Shown here in pieces: positions 7,879 through 16,175 of a stretch of 64,000 bases of DNA. The first letter of the stretch is position 1. Each line of letters starts with the position of its first letter. This DNA is from Parvularcula marina (GTDB lineage Bacteria; Pseudomonadota; Alphaproteobacteria; Caulobacterales; Parvularculaceae). Below the pieces are notes generated by a model, which worked only from the letters and a program-made list of their open reading frames with translations, did not search any database and was not told the origin of the DNA. Made by a program: the position numbers and the translations under genes. The stretch spans positions 380,290 to 444,289 of the forward strand of contig NZ_QUQO01000002.1 in NCBI RefSeq assembly GCF_003399445.1, in the 5' to 3' direction.

Positions 7879-9048
7879 ATGCCCCAATGGTCTCGGCGGG
7901 AAATGCTGGCGCTGTCGTCCGGCGCGTTGCTGACGGCGTGTAGTGGCGGAGGCGGTTCGTCCTCTTCCGTCAGTGTGCCGCCACCACCGCCTCCACCCCC
8001 GCCACCAGCGGGGTCCCCGAGCCTTGCGGAATTGTCGGCCGGGAAGGGGATGCGGTTCGGCACGGCGATCAATACCGGCACCGGTTCGACCTTCAACGAT
8101 AACAATTATCTCAATCTCGTCCGTGAGGAATGCAATGTCGCGGTCGCGGAGAACGATCTCAAATGGCAGGCCATCCGTCCGTCACCAGACATGTTTACTT
8201 TCACGGGCGGTGATGCGCTGGTCAATTTCGCGCAAACAGAAAATATCGGTTTCCGTGGCCACACGCTGCTGTGGGAAGATGAAACACGCTATCCCTCATG
8301 GTTCGACACTTATGATTTCGGCGCCGACCCCGCCATGGAAGCAGAACGTCTCTTAACGGAGCACATCAGCACGGTCGGGGCCCGCTATCAGGGGCAGATC
8401 GACAGCTGGGATGTCGTCAATGAGGCGGTCAATCCAGGCAATGGCGCCTACAGATCATCGCCGTTCTCTCGCAATCTGGGGAGCATGGAGGCTGTGCTCG
8501 ACATCGCGTTCCAGACGGCGCGGGACACGCTGCCCAATACCCAGCTGGTCTATAATGATTTCATGAGCTGGGGGACGGGGAATGCCCATCGCGATGGGGT
8601 GCTGACCCTGCTTGAGGGCATGATTACCCGAGGGGCGCCGATCGATGCGCTCGGTGTGCAGAGCCATATCTTCGCGGGCACTGGTAATTTCGGTGGGATA
8701 GACGAGGCTGCCTGGCGGTCATTTCTCAATGACGTGACCTCGCTGGGGCTCGATCTTGTGATCACTGAATTCGACATCAATGACCAGAACCTGCCGGCGG
8801 ATATCGCGACGCGCGATGGTCTGATTGCGGATTATACGACCGCTTATCTGGGCCTGATGCTCGAATACTCCCAGCTTCGCGATGTGCTTTGCTGGGGGCT
8901 CGTCCACCGCTATTCATGGATGCAGAATTTCCAACCGCGCAGTGACGGGCTGCAGAAGCGCTCGACACCGTTTGATGACAGCTACCAGCCGACGCCAATG
9001 TATGACGCCATCGCCGCCGCTTTTGAGGCGACGACGGCGCGCAGTTGA
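7879..9048 (+). CDS. GH10 endo-1,4-beta-xylanase lipoprotein
   Basis: This 389-residue enzyme hydrolyses internal beta-1,4 bonds of xylan. The N-terminus has a twin-arginine-like motif (SRREML), a hydrophobic stretch and a lipobox LTAC. A Gly/Ser run and a ten-proline linker come next, so the enzyme is probably Tat-exported, lipid-anchored and held away from the membrane. The GH10 barrel shows the general acid/base Glu182 in WDVVNEAV and the nucleophile Glu297 in VITEFDI, plus HTLLWE and the late CWGL strand. The start at 7879 follows GGGAGGA at a good distance. It is a single gene under the xyl-box promoter, without neighbouring xylose genes. It converges head-on with the S9 peptidase; the two stops are adjacent. 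Confidence 0.96.
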   Translation: MPQWSRREMLALSSGALLTACSGGGGSSSSVSVPPPPPPPPPPAGSPSLAELSAGKGMRFGTAINTGTGSTFNDNNYLNLVREECNVAVAENDLKWQAIRPSPDMFTFTGGDALVNFAQTENIGFRGHTLLWEDETRYPSWFDTYDFGADPAMEAERLLTEHISTVGARYQGQIDSWDVVNEAVNPGNGAYRSSPFSRNLGSMEAVLDIAFQTARDTLPNTQLVYNDFMSWGTGNAHRDGVLTLLEGMITRGAPIDALGVQSHIFAGTGNFGGIDEAAWRSFLNDVTSLGLDLVITEFDINDQNLPADIATRDGLIADYTTAYLGLMLEYSQLRDVLCWGLVHRYSWMQNFQPRSDGLQKRSTPFDDSYQPTPMYDAIAAAFEATTARS

Positions 9049-11265
9049 TTACTCGCCTGGTTTCAGGCGGGCATCAAGGAAATCAAGGGTCGTCCGGTCA
9101 CGGTGGATCTTGTTTTCTTTGTCCCGGAAGCCATGCTTCTCGCCCGGATAGGTCATGAGTTTGAAATCCGTGTCCTGCTGTTGCAGGGCAGCCATGACGT
9201 CAATCGCGTTCTGGAAGATGACATTGTCATCGGCCATGCCGTGAATGAGGAGGAGGGCATCATCCTTGATCCCTTCCGCATAGGTTATGACGGAGGACGC
9301 GTCATAGGCCTCTGCCACTTCGCGAGGATCACCCATATAGCGCTCCGTATAGGCCGTGTCATAGGTGCGCCAGTCACTGACCGGGGCGCCGGATGCGCCA
9401 GCCTTGTAAAGGTCTGGGCGCTGGCCAAGCATCATCAGGGTCATATAGCCGCCATAGGACCAGCCCTGAACGCCGATCCGGCTGCCATCGACAAAATCTT
9501 GCGAGGTCAGCCATGCGGTGCCCGCTGCCTGATCGATGACCTCTGGCTGGCCCATCTTGTGATAGATGACATCCTCGAACGCTTTGCCGCGGTTAAACGC
9601 GCCGCGATTGTCGAGCATGAAAACAACATAGCCCTTGTCAGCAAGAAGCTGGGCATAGGCGTTGCCCCAGACATTCCGTACCCGCTGAACCCCCGGTCCG
9701 CCATAGACGAGCTGCATGGCAGGAGCAGGGTGGGCGGCGGTCGCCGTGGCGGGTTTCAGGATCTGATAATCCATCATCTGGCCATCTTCGGCTTCGATCT
9801 GCCCGAATTCCCATTGGAGATGGCTATCAAGATAAGGCGTATAGGGATGGCTGTTATTGAGCGCATTCTCGAGAAGCCAGTAACGACGGGTGCCGTCCGC
9901 GCCCATGACGGCGGCCTGGGGCGGCTGGTTCTGTGACGAGAAGCGGTGGATATAGGCCTCGCAGCCCTCGCCAAAGCTCGCTGAATGCCAGCCAAGCTCA
10001 GTCGTCACCTGTTCGATCTCGCTGCCATCGAGCGTCGTGCGATAGATATGGCGCACGGCTGCGGTCTCCATCCAGCCAGAGAAATAGATCTCGCCATCTT
10101 CCTCGTCGAGGCAGGAGAGGCCGGTCACTGGCCACTCGCCTTTGGTCAGCTGGACAGGGTTCTTTCCGTCTGCGTCATAACGATAGATATGGTTGAACCC
10201 GTCCCGCTCGGAGAGCCACAGGAAACCACCATCATCAAGGCTGCGGAAAGTGCTCGCGCGCAAATTCACCCATGTGTCGGAGGTCTCGGAGAAAACAAGC
10301 TCGGTCTTGCCGGTCTTCGGATCGGCTTTGAGGACGTCGAGTGTCTTCTGGTCGCGGCTAAGCCGGAAGACATAAGGGCTGCCTTCATGCCAGCGGACGG
10401 TTGCGACATAGATGTCTTCATTCTCGCCAAGGTCGATCCATTTGGGCTTCTTGCCTTTGGGCGTCGTGATGCCGAGCTTGATCTTGACGTTGTCGGTCCC
10501 GGCAAAGGGATAGCGCTGGGAGATGGTCTTTGACCCCTCCGGCGTGAAATCGAGGCGCTCGACGATATCGACCGGTGACTCATCGATCTGGGCAAAGACG
10601 ATCATCTCATCATCGCCCGACCACCAATAGCCGGTATTCCGTCCTAGCTCTTCCTGTGCGACGAACTCGGAGACGCCATTGCGGATCGTCCCGCCTGCGC
10701 CTTTGGTGACCTGACGTTCCCTGCCACTTGCCAGCTCATAGACGAAGACTTCATCATTGCGGACATAGGAGACGAAATTGCCGTCAGGGGAGACCTTGGG
10801 GTCGGTTTCGAAATCATCCGGCGTGTCGGTCACGCGGATCGCCGCGCCCTCGGCAAGGTCATAGAGGAACACATCGCCGCCCAGCGGGAAGAGGATGCGT
10901 TTGCCGTCATCATCCCACTGATAGGAGACGATGCCGCTGTCATAGATCCGCTGGCGCTCGCGACGGTTCTTCTCCTCTTCGGAGAGCTCGACATCAGCTG
11001 GCACAAGGTCATCGGAGCGGACCAGCACGCGCGATTCGCCGGTTTCCACGTCATAGGCCCAGAGATCGAGGGTCCGCGCATCGTCCTCGCGGCCCCGCAG
11101 CATCGTGATCATCCTGCCGTCCGGTGAGAAATTCACCCCCCGCAAGGATGGCCCCGACAGCCCAGCTTCATCATGCAGGGCCTCAATGGTGAGGTCCTTG
11201 GCAGAGGCGCCTGCTGTGAGGGCAGCGGCAGAGACGGCAAGGCCGAGGGCAATCAATCGGGTCAT
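9049..11265 (-). CDS. S9B dipeptidyl peptidase (DPP IV-like)
   Basis: This is a 738-residue secreted serine peptidase that removes N-terminal dipeptides, usually X-Pro. A cleavable signal peptide covers about residues 1-22. Residues about 40-480 form the N-terminal eight-bladed propeller domain, which contains the double-glutamate helix EFVAQEELGR typical of DPP IV enzymes. The C-terminal alpha/beta hydrolase domain carries the triad Ser603 (GWSYGGYM), Asp679 (HGMADDNV) and His711 (PGEKHGF). Length and motif spacing match bacterial DPP IV. It is a single gene divergent from the sulfotransferase. Its last codons and the flanking bases form a short hairpin (9054-9069) at the junction with the xylanase gene. 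Periplasmic peptide scavenging is the likely role. Confidence 0.95.
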   Translation of the reverse strand: MTRLIALGLAVSAAALTAGASAKDLTIEALHDEAGLSGPSLRGVNFSPDGRMITMLRGREDDARTLDLWAYDVETGESRVLVRSDDLVPADVELSEEEKNRRERQRIYDSGIVSYQWDDDGKRILFPLGGDVFLYDLAEGAAIRVTDTPDDFETDPKVSPDGNFVSYVRNDEVFVYELASGRERQVTKGAGGTIRNGVSEFVAQEELGRNTGYWWSGDDEMIVFAQIDESPVDIVERLDFTPEGSKTISQRYPFAGTDNVKIKLGITTPKGKKPKWIDLGENEDIYVATVRWHEGSPYVFRLSRDQKTLDVLKADPKTGKTELVFSETSDTWVNLRASTFRSLDDGGFLWLSERDGFNHIYRYDADGKNPVQLTKGEWPVTGLSCLDEEDGEIYFSGWMETAAVRHIYRTTLDGSEIEQVTTELGWHSASFGEGCEAYIHRFSSQNQPPQAAVMGADGTRRYWLLENALNNSHPYTPYLDSHLQWEFGQIEAEDGQMMDYQILKPATATAAHPAPAMQLVYGGPGVQRVRNVWGNAYAQLLADKGYVVFMLDNRGAFNRGKAFEDVIYHKMGQPEVIDQAAGTAWLTSQDFVDGSRIGVQGWSYGGYMTLMMLGQRPDLYKAGASGAPVSDWRTYDTAYTERYMGDPREVAEAYDASSVITYAEGIKDDALLLIHGMADDNVIFQNAIDVMAALQQQDTDFKLMTYPGEKHGFRDKENKIHRDRTTLDFLDARLKPGE

Positions 11266-11401
11266 TCTTAGTCCTCCTGAGGGGATTTTTGCGCTGTTCT
11301 AGCGGTTTTCCGCCCTCTGGCCATGCCGCTGTTAACCAGGCCTTCTTTTGGTCAAGCTAGTGTGCTTGTTCATTCAGTGGCTTGAAGAGCGTTAACGCGA
11401 C

Positions 11402-12409
11402 ATGTTGATGATCATTGGCAGTGGCCGGTCGGGAACGACCTGGCTCGGGAAGCTGTTCGACAGCCACCCTGATACTGTTTACCTACATGAGCCCGATGCG
11501 GTGAAGCGTCGGCACGACCTGCCGAAATTCCCCTGCGAGGGGGAGGTCGAATATTACGCCGAGGCCGCCGCTGACTATCTCGAAGAGCTGAAATTCACCC
11601 GCACCCCGGGCGTCATCGGCGTGCCGCCTTTCTTCCCGAAGAATTATCGCGGACTGCTGGGTGGGGCCCTGCACAAGACCGCGCGGGTAACGAGCAAGGC
11701 GCTCCGCAAGGCGGCGGGCAGGAACTGGGCGGGCCTGCCGGTGCCGATCGCGCCGCGTCGCGGGGCAAAGGGGCTATACGTTCTTAAATCGGTCAGCGCG
11801 GTCTGCCGCGCGCCGCTCTGGGCGGCGGCCGATCCCAATCTCAAGATCATCCACCTGATCCGCCATGTCGGCGGGCGCATCGCCTCGCTGGAGCGCGGCA
11901 TGTCGGCGGGGCTGATGAACCCTGATCCGCAGATCGATGAGCTCTTTGAGCTGCCCGAATCCGAACTTTATCCCTTCACCAAGAAGGATATCCTGTCGCG
12001 GCGCTTCATGGACCGGATTGCCTATTCATGGATGGTGCAGAACGACAAGGCCGCCGCCGATATGGCGGGTAATGACCGTTACGTGCCGCTGCTCTACGAG
12101 GATCTATGCCGGGCGCCGGCCGACAAGATGGCGCGGCTCTTTGCCTATACGGGGCTGGAGACCAGCGTGCAGACCATGCTGTTCCTCAAACAGCTCCAGC
12201 GCCAGTCAGCGCAGGACAATGCTCGCTATCACAGCGTCCTCAAATCGCCACTGGGCTCGATTGACCGCTGGCGGCGTGAGCTGTCGCTCGATGAGCAGGA
12301 CACGATCATGGATATCGTCCGCCATGCCCGCACCGAACCTGTCCGCAAGGCGCTGGGGCTTGAGCCGCCAAAGGCCGAGGCGGGTGCATTCCAGAGCCAG
12401 CTGCGCTAG
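11402..12409 (+). CDS. PAPS-dependent sulfotransferase family protein
   Basis: The 335-residue protein opens with a P-loop-like 5'-phosphosulfate binding motif GSGRSGTTW (residues 6-14), then FDSHPDTVYLHEPD, the standard start of the sulfotransferase fold. The 3'-phosphate binding segment appears as IHLIRHVGGRIASLERG at about residues 148-163. The acceptor cannot be predicted; bacterial relatives modify carbohydrates or lipids. A late helix-rich stretch ends in an Ala/Glu-rich tail. No clear ribosome site is seen, but the ten-base palindrome GCGTTAACGC sits directly before the ATG. The YjdM gene follows by 33 bases and could be co-transcribed. Confidence 0.88.
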   Translation: MLMIIGSGRSGTTWLGKLFDSHPDTVYLHEPDAVKRRHDLPKFPCEGEVEYYAEAAADYLEELKFTRTPGVIGVPPFFPKNYRGLLGGALHKTARVTSKALRKAAGRNWAGLPVPIAPRRGAKGLYVLKSVSAVCRAPLWAAADPNLKIIHLIRHVGGRIASLERGMSAGLMNPDPQIDELFELPESELYPFTKKDILSRRFMDRIAYSWMVQNDKAAADMAGNDRYVPLLYEDLCRAPADKMARLFAYTGLETSVQTMLFLKQLQRQSAQDNARYHSVLKSPLGSIDRWRRELSLDEQDTIMDIVRHARTEPVRKALGLEPPKAEAGAFQSQLR

Positions 12410-12442
12410 CGGCGGGGGTCAGCGCCCGGAGCGATGTGACGC

Positions 12443-12772
12443 ATGCCTCAAATCCCTGCCTGCCCTGAATGCGGCTCGACCTATGCCTATGAGGATGGCG
12501 AGCTCTTCATCTGCCCCGAATGCGCCCATGAATGGTCAGCCAGCGGGGAAAGCGACGGGCCGGTCTTCAAGGATGCGAATGGCAATTCGCTGGAAGACGG
12601 CGATACCGTCACCGTGATCAAGGATCTCAAGATCAAGGGCACGTCTCAGGTCGTGAAAGTCGGTACACGGGTGAAAAACATCCGCCTCGTCGAGGGTGAT
12701 CACGACATTGATTGCAAGATCGACGGCATCGGCGCGATGAAGCTGAAATCGGAATTTGTGAAAAAGGGCTGA
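12443..12772 (+). CDS. YjdM/PhnA zinc-ribbon protein
   Basis: This is a 109-residue protein with an N-terminal zinc ribbon made by Cys7-x2-Cys10 and Cys24-x2-Cys27. It is followed by the conserved PhnA domain ([50 protein letters not shown]). The family was once named for alkylphosphonate use because of the E. coli phn neighbourhood, but it is not a phosphonatase; its true role is unknown. No phosphonate genes are present here. The ATG at 12443 lies 33 bases downstream of the sulfotransferase stop, without a strong ribosome site. Confidence 0.93.
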   Translation: MPQIPACPECGSTYAYEDGELFICPECAHEWSASGESDGPVFKDANGNSLEDGDTVTVIKDLKIKGTSQVVKVGTRVKNIRLVEGDHDIDCKIDGIGAMKLKSEFVKKG

Positions 12773-12799
12773 GGGGTCAGGCCCTCGCTGATCTTTGCC

Positions 12800-12945
12800 A
12801 TTATCGTCCCCTCGCCACGGAAACGGGGGAGGGACAGGGTGAGGGTTTTTATGGTCAGTACACTGCCTGAAAAAACTCTCACCCGGTATCGCCTGCGGCG
12901 ATGCCGACCTCTCCCTTATCCAAGGGAGAGGTGAGCCCGGGAGGG
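12800..12945. repeat. REP-like composite of nested hairpins
   Basis: Between the YjdM and helicase genes lie several stacked inverted repeats. GTGAGGGTTTTT and AAAAAACTCTCAC form an outer pair (about 12839-12886). CGGTATCGCC and GGCGATGCCG form a tight hairpin with a three-base loop (about 12890-12912). ACCTCTCCCTT and AAGGGAGAGGT form another (about 12907-12933). CTCTCCC-rich palindromes of this style are dispersed extragenic repeats in many alphaproteobacterial genomes. Between convergent genes they may also end transcription. I cannot see other copies in this window. Confidence 0.6.
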
Positions 12946-12948
12946 GTC

Positions 12949-15900
12949 TTAGTTCTTGTCTTTGAGTGCTGCCAGCACCGCGAAGGGAGAGTCGGGATCC
13001 GCCTCTTTCTTCTTGCGGTTGGGGCCAGCAGTGAAGGTGCGGGGGCCACGGTCCTGCGGCTTGCCGCGTTTGGGGCCGCCCTTGCCTTTGCGCGGGCCTT
13101 TTTCTCCGCCTTCGGCCTTTTTGCCCTGCGGCTTGCCCCGGCGGCGCTCCTGTTTCGGCCGCGGTGGGGTCCAGCGCCAGACAGTGACCTCGACGGTTTC
13201 CATCTCAACGGGCTCGGCGGGAGTCGCTTCCGCTTCCGGTGCCGCCACTTCAGCAGGCACTTCCGCATCCGTCACGGCGGTCGCGACAGCAGGCGTCTCG
13301 GCGATCTCTTCGGCTGGTTTATCCTGTTCATCCGTTGACGGAGCAGGCGCATCCGTCGCAGCGGGCTCTTCGCTCACAGCTTCAGCAACAGCCGGTGCTT
13401 CGGCGATAGACCCCTCGTCGCCCTCAGTTGGTGTTTCCGCCGCTTGAGGAGCTTCAGCGGGCACCTCCGCCGCAGGCTTCTCTTCGCTGCGCGGTTTGAG
13501 GCCAGCCGTGACCTTCGGCACGTCTTTTGTGATCGTGGCTTTCTTGAAGCCGAGCGATTGCAGAATGCTTTCGAAATCCTCGCCGGAACAGCCGACAAGG
13601 CTCATCATTTTCGCATTGGCTTCAAAGCCTTCACGGCCAGCCGCTTCGCGTGCCGTGCGGACCTCACCGGCGAGCCGCTCGAGCATGTCGATACGGACCG
13701 CGCGGGTGCCCGAGGGGCGATAGCCACTGGCAAAATAGAACGCAGCCGGAATATCCTTGTCATTGATGACAGAGGTCGAACCCGCAGGTGGCACCTGGAA
13801 GGCATCCGGGTCCTTGCCTTCCCACAGTGCCCAGAGAAGGGCGAGGAAATGGGCGGGCGCGGGCTTCAGCAGCCCCGGCATGTGGATCGTATATTCACCG
13901 AACCGCACACCGAGTTTTCTCAGCTTGCCGCGCTCGGGTTGTTCCAGTGCCTTGATCTCGTCCGAAATCTGATTGCGCGAGATCGCGCCGAAATTCTCGA
14001 TCAGGCGGAAGGCAACGCCACGCGCGGTCGGCGCCAGCGCCTCGGGGTTTTCGGAAACCTCATTGACGGCCTTCTGCAGAGAGACAAGCGGGCTGATCAG
14101 ATTCTCGACACGGTCGGCGATGAATTCGCGCACACGCTCTTCGATCGCCGGCAGGGATTGCGGTGGGAGATGCTCGGTCGCGACCAGCTTGAATTCAGGA
14201 CGTAAGGGCTGCGGCCCCTTGGTGAGCTGCGCGACAGCCGATTGCCGCCACCAGATCGTCCCGCCTTCGCGCAAGGAGAATTCATGGAACCCGGCAGAGG
14301 CGAGCGCTGCGGCACGTGCCGCCAGCTCAGGCCGCAGGGCTTTGAGCGCCGCAAACCGCACGGCTTTCGCGTGCGGGCCCTTGGCGCGCGGGTCGAGGAT
14401 GAATTGGAAGCCGAGCAACCGTCCGACAAATTCGCCTTCCACGATGACTTCTCCGTCCTGAGTGACGCCCGCAAGGAGTGGGGCGTCATCTTTCAATTTC
14501 TTCAACAGGACCGACGTGCGCCGGTCAATGAATCGCTGCGTGAGTTTTTCATGCAGCTTGTCCGAAAGCGCGTCTTCCAGCTGGCGCGCTTCCGCTTGCC
14601 ACCGCCTTGCATTTTCCAGCCATCCCTGACGGTGAGAGAGATAGGTCCAGGTCCGCACATGCGCGATCCGGTTGGAGAGGGTGTCGACGTCCCCATCGAG
14701 CCGGTCAAGCCGTTCCAGCTGCGTCATGGTAAAGGCGGAGGGGATTTCCCCGCTTTCGAGTAGCTTGTGGTAGATTTCGCCCAGCATCTGCGCGTGCTGG
14801 TCGGGGGTGACTTTTCGGAAATCCGGCACCTGACAGACTTCCCAGAGGAGTTTAAGGGCCGCCCCGCCCTTGGCCATGTCCCGAATGTCGTGCCGTTTGG
14901 TCAGGCGGCGAAGTGCCTCCTCGTCATCATCCATCCGCGCCCGGACAAGCTCTCGCCGGGGCGGTTTTTGCTCAAGCGAGCGGAGGAGGGAGGGTAGAGA
15001 GCGGAAATCAAGATGCGGGCTGCGCCATTGCAGTGCCTCGACGGCATCAAACCGGTGCATGTCAACCTGATTGACGAGTTCCTCGCTGAAACCGGGGCAG
15101 TCGGCAGTCGTCCCCCAGCTGCCGTCCCTGACATGCCGGCCCGCCCGCCCTGCGATCTGGGCAACTTCCGCCGGGTACAGAAGGCGTGAATTCCGACCAT
15201 CGAATTTCGCGCCGGCGGCAAAGGCGACATGGTCGATATCCATGTTCAGCCCCATGCCGATGGCGTCGGTCGCCACTAGATAATCGACTTCCCCTTCATT
15301 ATAGAGGGCGGCCTGCGCATTGCGGGTCCTCGGAGAAAGGGCGCCCATGACGATGGCGGCCCCGCCGCGCTGGCGGCGGATCAGCTCGGCAATGGAATAG
15401 ACATTCTCTGCACTGAAGGCGACGATGGCTGTCCGTCGCGGCAGGCGGGTCGCCTTTTTGTGCCCGATAAAGTCGAGCTGGGAGAACCGCTCACGGCTGA
15501 CGAAATCGATATCATCGATCAGGCGGGTGAGGATCGGCCGCATCGTGTCCGAGCCGAGAAACAGCGTCTCATGTAGCCCGCGCGCATGAAGGAGGCGCTC
15601 GGTGAAGATCCGGCCGCGCTCAGGGTCAGCAGCAAGCTGGATCTCGTCAATCGCAAGGAAGCTGACCTGCCGCTCGAGCGGCATCGCTTCGACCGTGCAG
15701 ATCCAGTAGCGGGCATTGTTCGGGATGATCTTCTCTTCGCCCGTGACCAGCGCGACGGCCTGCTCGCCCTTGCGCTCGACCATCTTCTCATAGACCTCAC
15801 GCGCCAAGAGACGCAGCGGCAGGCCGATCATACCGCTCGCATGCGCGCTCATGCGGTCGAGCGCATAATGGGTCTTGCCGGTATTGGTCGGGCCGAGCAC

Positions 15901-15957
15901 CGCCGTGATCGGTTTCTGGATCACGAGATTGCTGGGCAGTGGCGGGGTGGGGGGCAT
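12949..15957 (-). CDS. Suv3-like superfamily 2 RNA helicase
   Basis: This 1002-residue ATP-dependent helicase resembles mitochondrial Suv3 and its alphaproteobacterial homologues. Motif I is GPTNTGKTH near residue 22. Motif II is LAIDEIQLA, the DE-x-Q form typical of Suv3. Motif VI is AQIAGRAGRH, after VATDAIGMGLNMDIDHVAFA. The body up to about residue 780 covers the helicase core and C-terminal Suv3 domains, including a VRFGEYTIHMPGLLKP segment. A long low-complexity region rich in Ala, Glu and Pro follows, and then a basic Lys/Arg/Gly tail (PRPKQERRRGKPQGKK). The basic tail likely aids RNA binding. Role inferred: RNA turnover. It is a lone gene, and the BlaR-like gene ends upstream of it with its own terminator. 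Confidence 0.92.
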   Translation of the reverse strand: MPPTPPLPSNLVIQKPITAVLGPTNTGKTHYALDRMSAHASGMIGLPLRLLAREVYEKMVERKGEQAVALVTGEEKIIPNNARYWICTVEAMPLERQVSFLAIDEIQLAADPERGRIFTERLLHARGLHETLFLGSDTMRPILTRLIDDIDFVSRERFSQLDFIGHKKATRLPRRTAIVAFSAENVYSIAELIRRQRGGAAIVMGALSPRTRNAQAALYNEGEVDYLVATDAIGMGLNMDIDHVAFAAGAKFDGRNSRLLYPAEVAQIAGRAGRHVRDGSWGTTADCPGFSEELVNQVDMHRFDAVEALQWRSPHLDFRSLPSLLRSLEQKPPRRELVRARMDDDEEALRRLTKRHDIRDMAKGGAALKLLWEVCQVPDFRKVTPDQHAQMLGEIYHKLLESGEIPSAFTMTQLERLDRLDGDVDTLSNRIAHVRTWTYLSHRQGWLENARRWQAEARQLEDALSDKLHEKLTQRFIDRRTSVLLKKLKDDAPLLAGVTQDGEVIVEGEFVGRLLGFQFILDPRAKGPHAKAVRFAALKALRPELAARAAALASAGFHEFSLREGGTIWWRQSAVAQLTKGPQPLRPEFKLVATEHLPPQSLPAIEERVREFIADRVENLISPLVSLQKAVNEVSENPEALAPTARGVAFRLIENFGAISRNQISDEIKALEQPERGKLRKLGVRFGEYTIHMPGLLKPAPAHFLALLWALWEGKDPDAFQVPPAGSTSVINDKDIPAAFYFASGYRPSGTRAVRIDMLERLAGEVRTAREAAGREGFEANAKMMSLVGCSGEDFESILQSLGFKKATITKDVPKVTAGLKPRSEEKPAAEVPAEAPQAAETPTEGDEGSIAEAPAVAEAVSEEPAATDAPAPSTDEQDKPAEEIAETPAVATAVTDAEVPAEVAAPEAEATPAEPVEMETVEVTVWRWTPPRPKQERRRGKPQGKKAEGGEKGPRKGKGGPKRGKPQDRGPRTFTAGPNRKKKEADPDSPFAVLAALKDKN

Positions 15958-16083
15958 TTTTTCCCTAACTGAGGGGCGCGGCGCTCACATGTAGGCGGCA
16001 GCGTGCCTTCACGCAAATCGGAGGCCGGATCCATCGCGGAGAAGCGATGACTTCTCAGGCTGAGAGGAGATCGGCTTCAACGC

Positions 16084-16117
16084 AAAAAAGGGCAGTGCGT
16101 GTTGGCGCGCACTGCCC
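16084..16117 (-). terminator. Rho-independent terminator after the M56 gene
   Basis: A ten-base-pair perfect stem (GGGCAGTGCG with CGCACTGCCC) closes an eight-base loop. Read on the minus strand it runs into six T residues. It is 59 bases past the stop of the M56 peptidase gene and ends the blaI-blaR-like operon before the helicase promoter. Confidence 0.88.
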
Positions 16118-16175
16118 TGGGGATGGAAGGGGTGGGGTTCACACCCTTTCCGTTGGGATGGAAGTCTTGGGGGGC

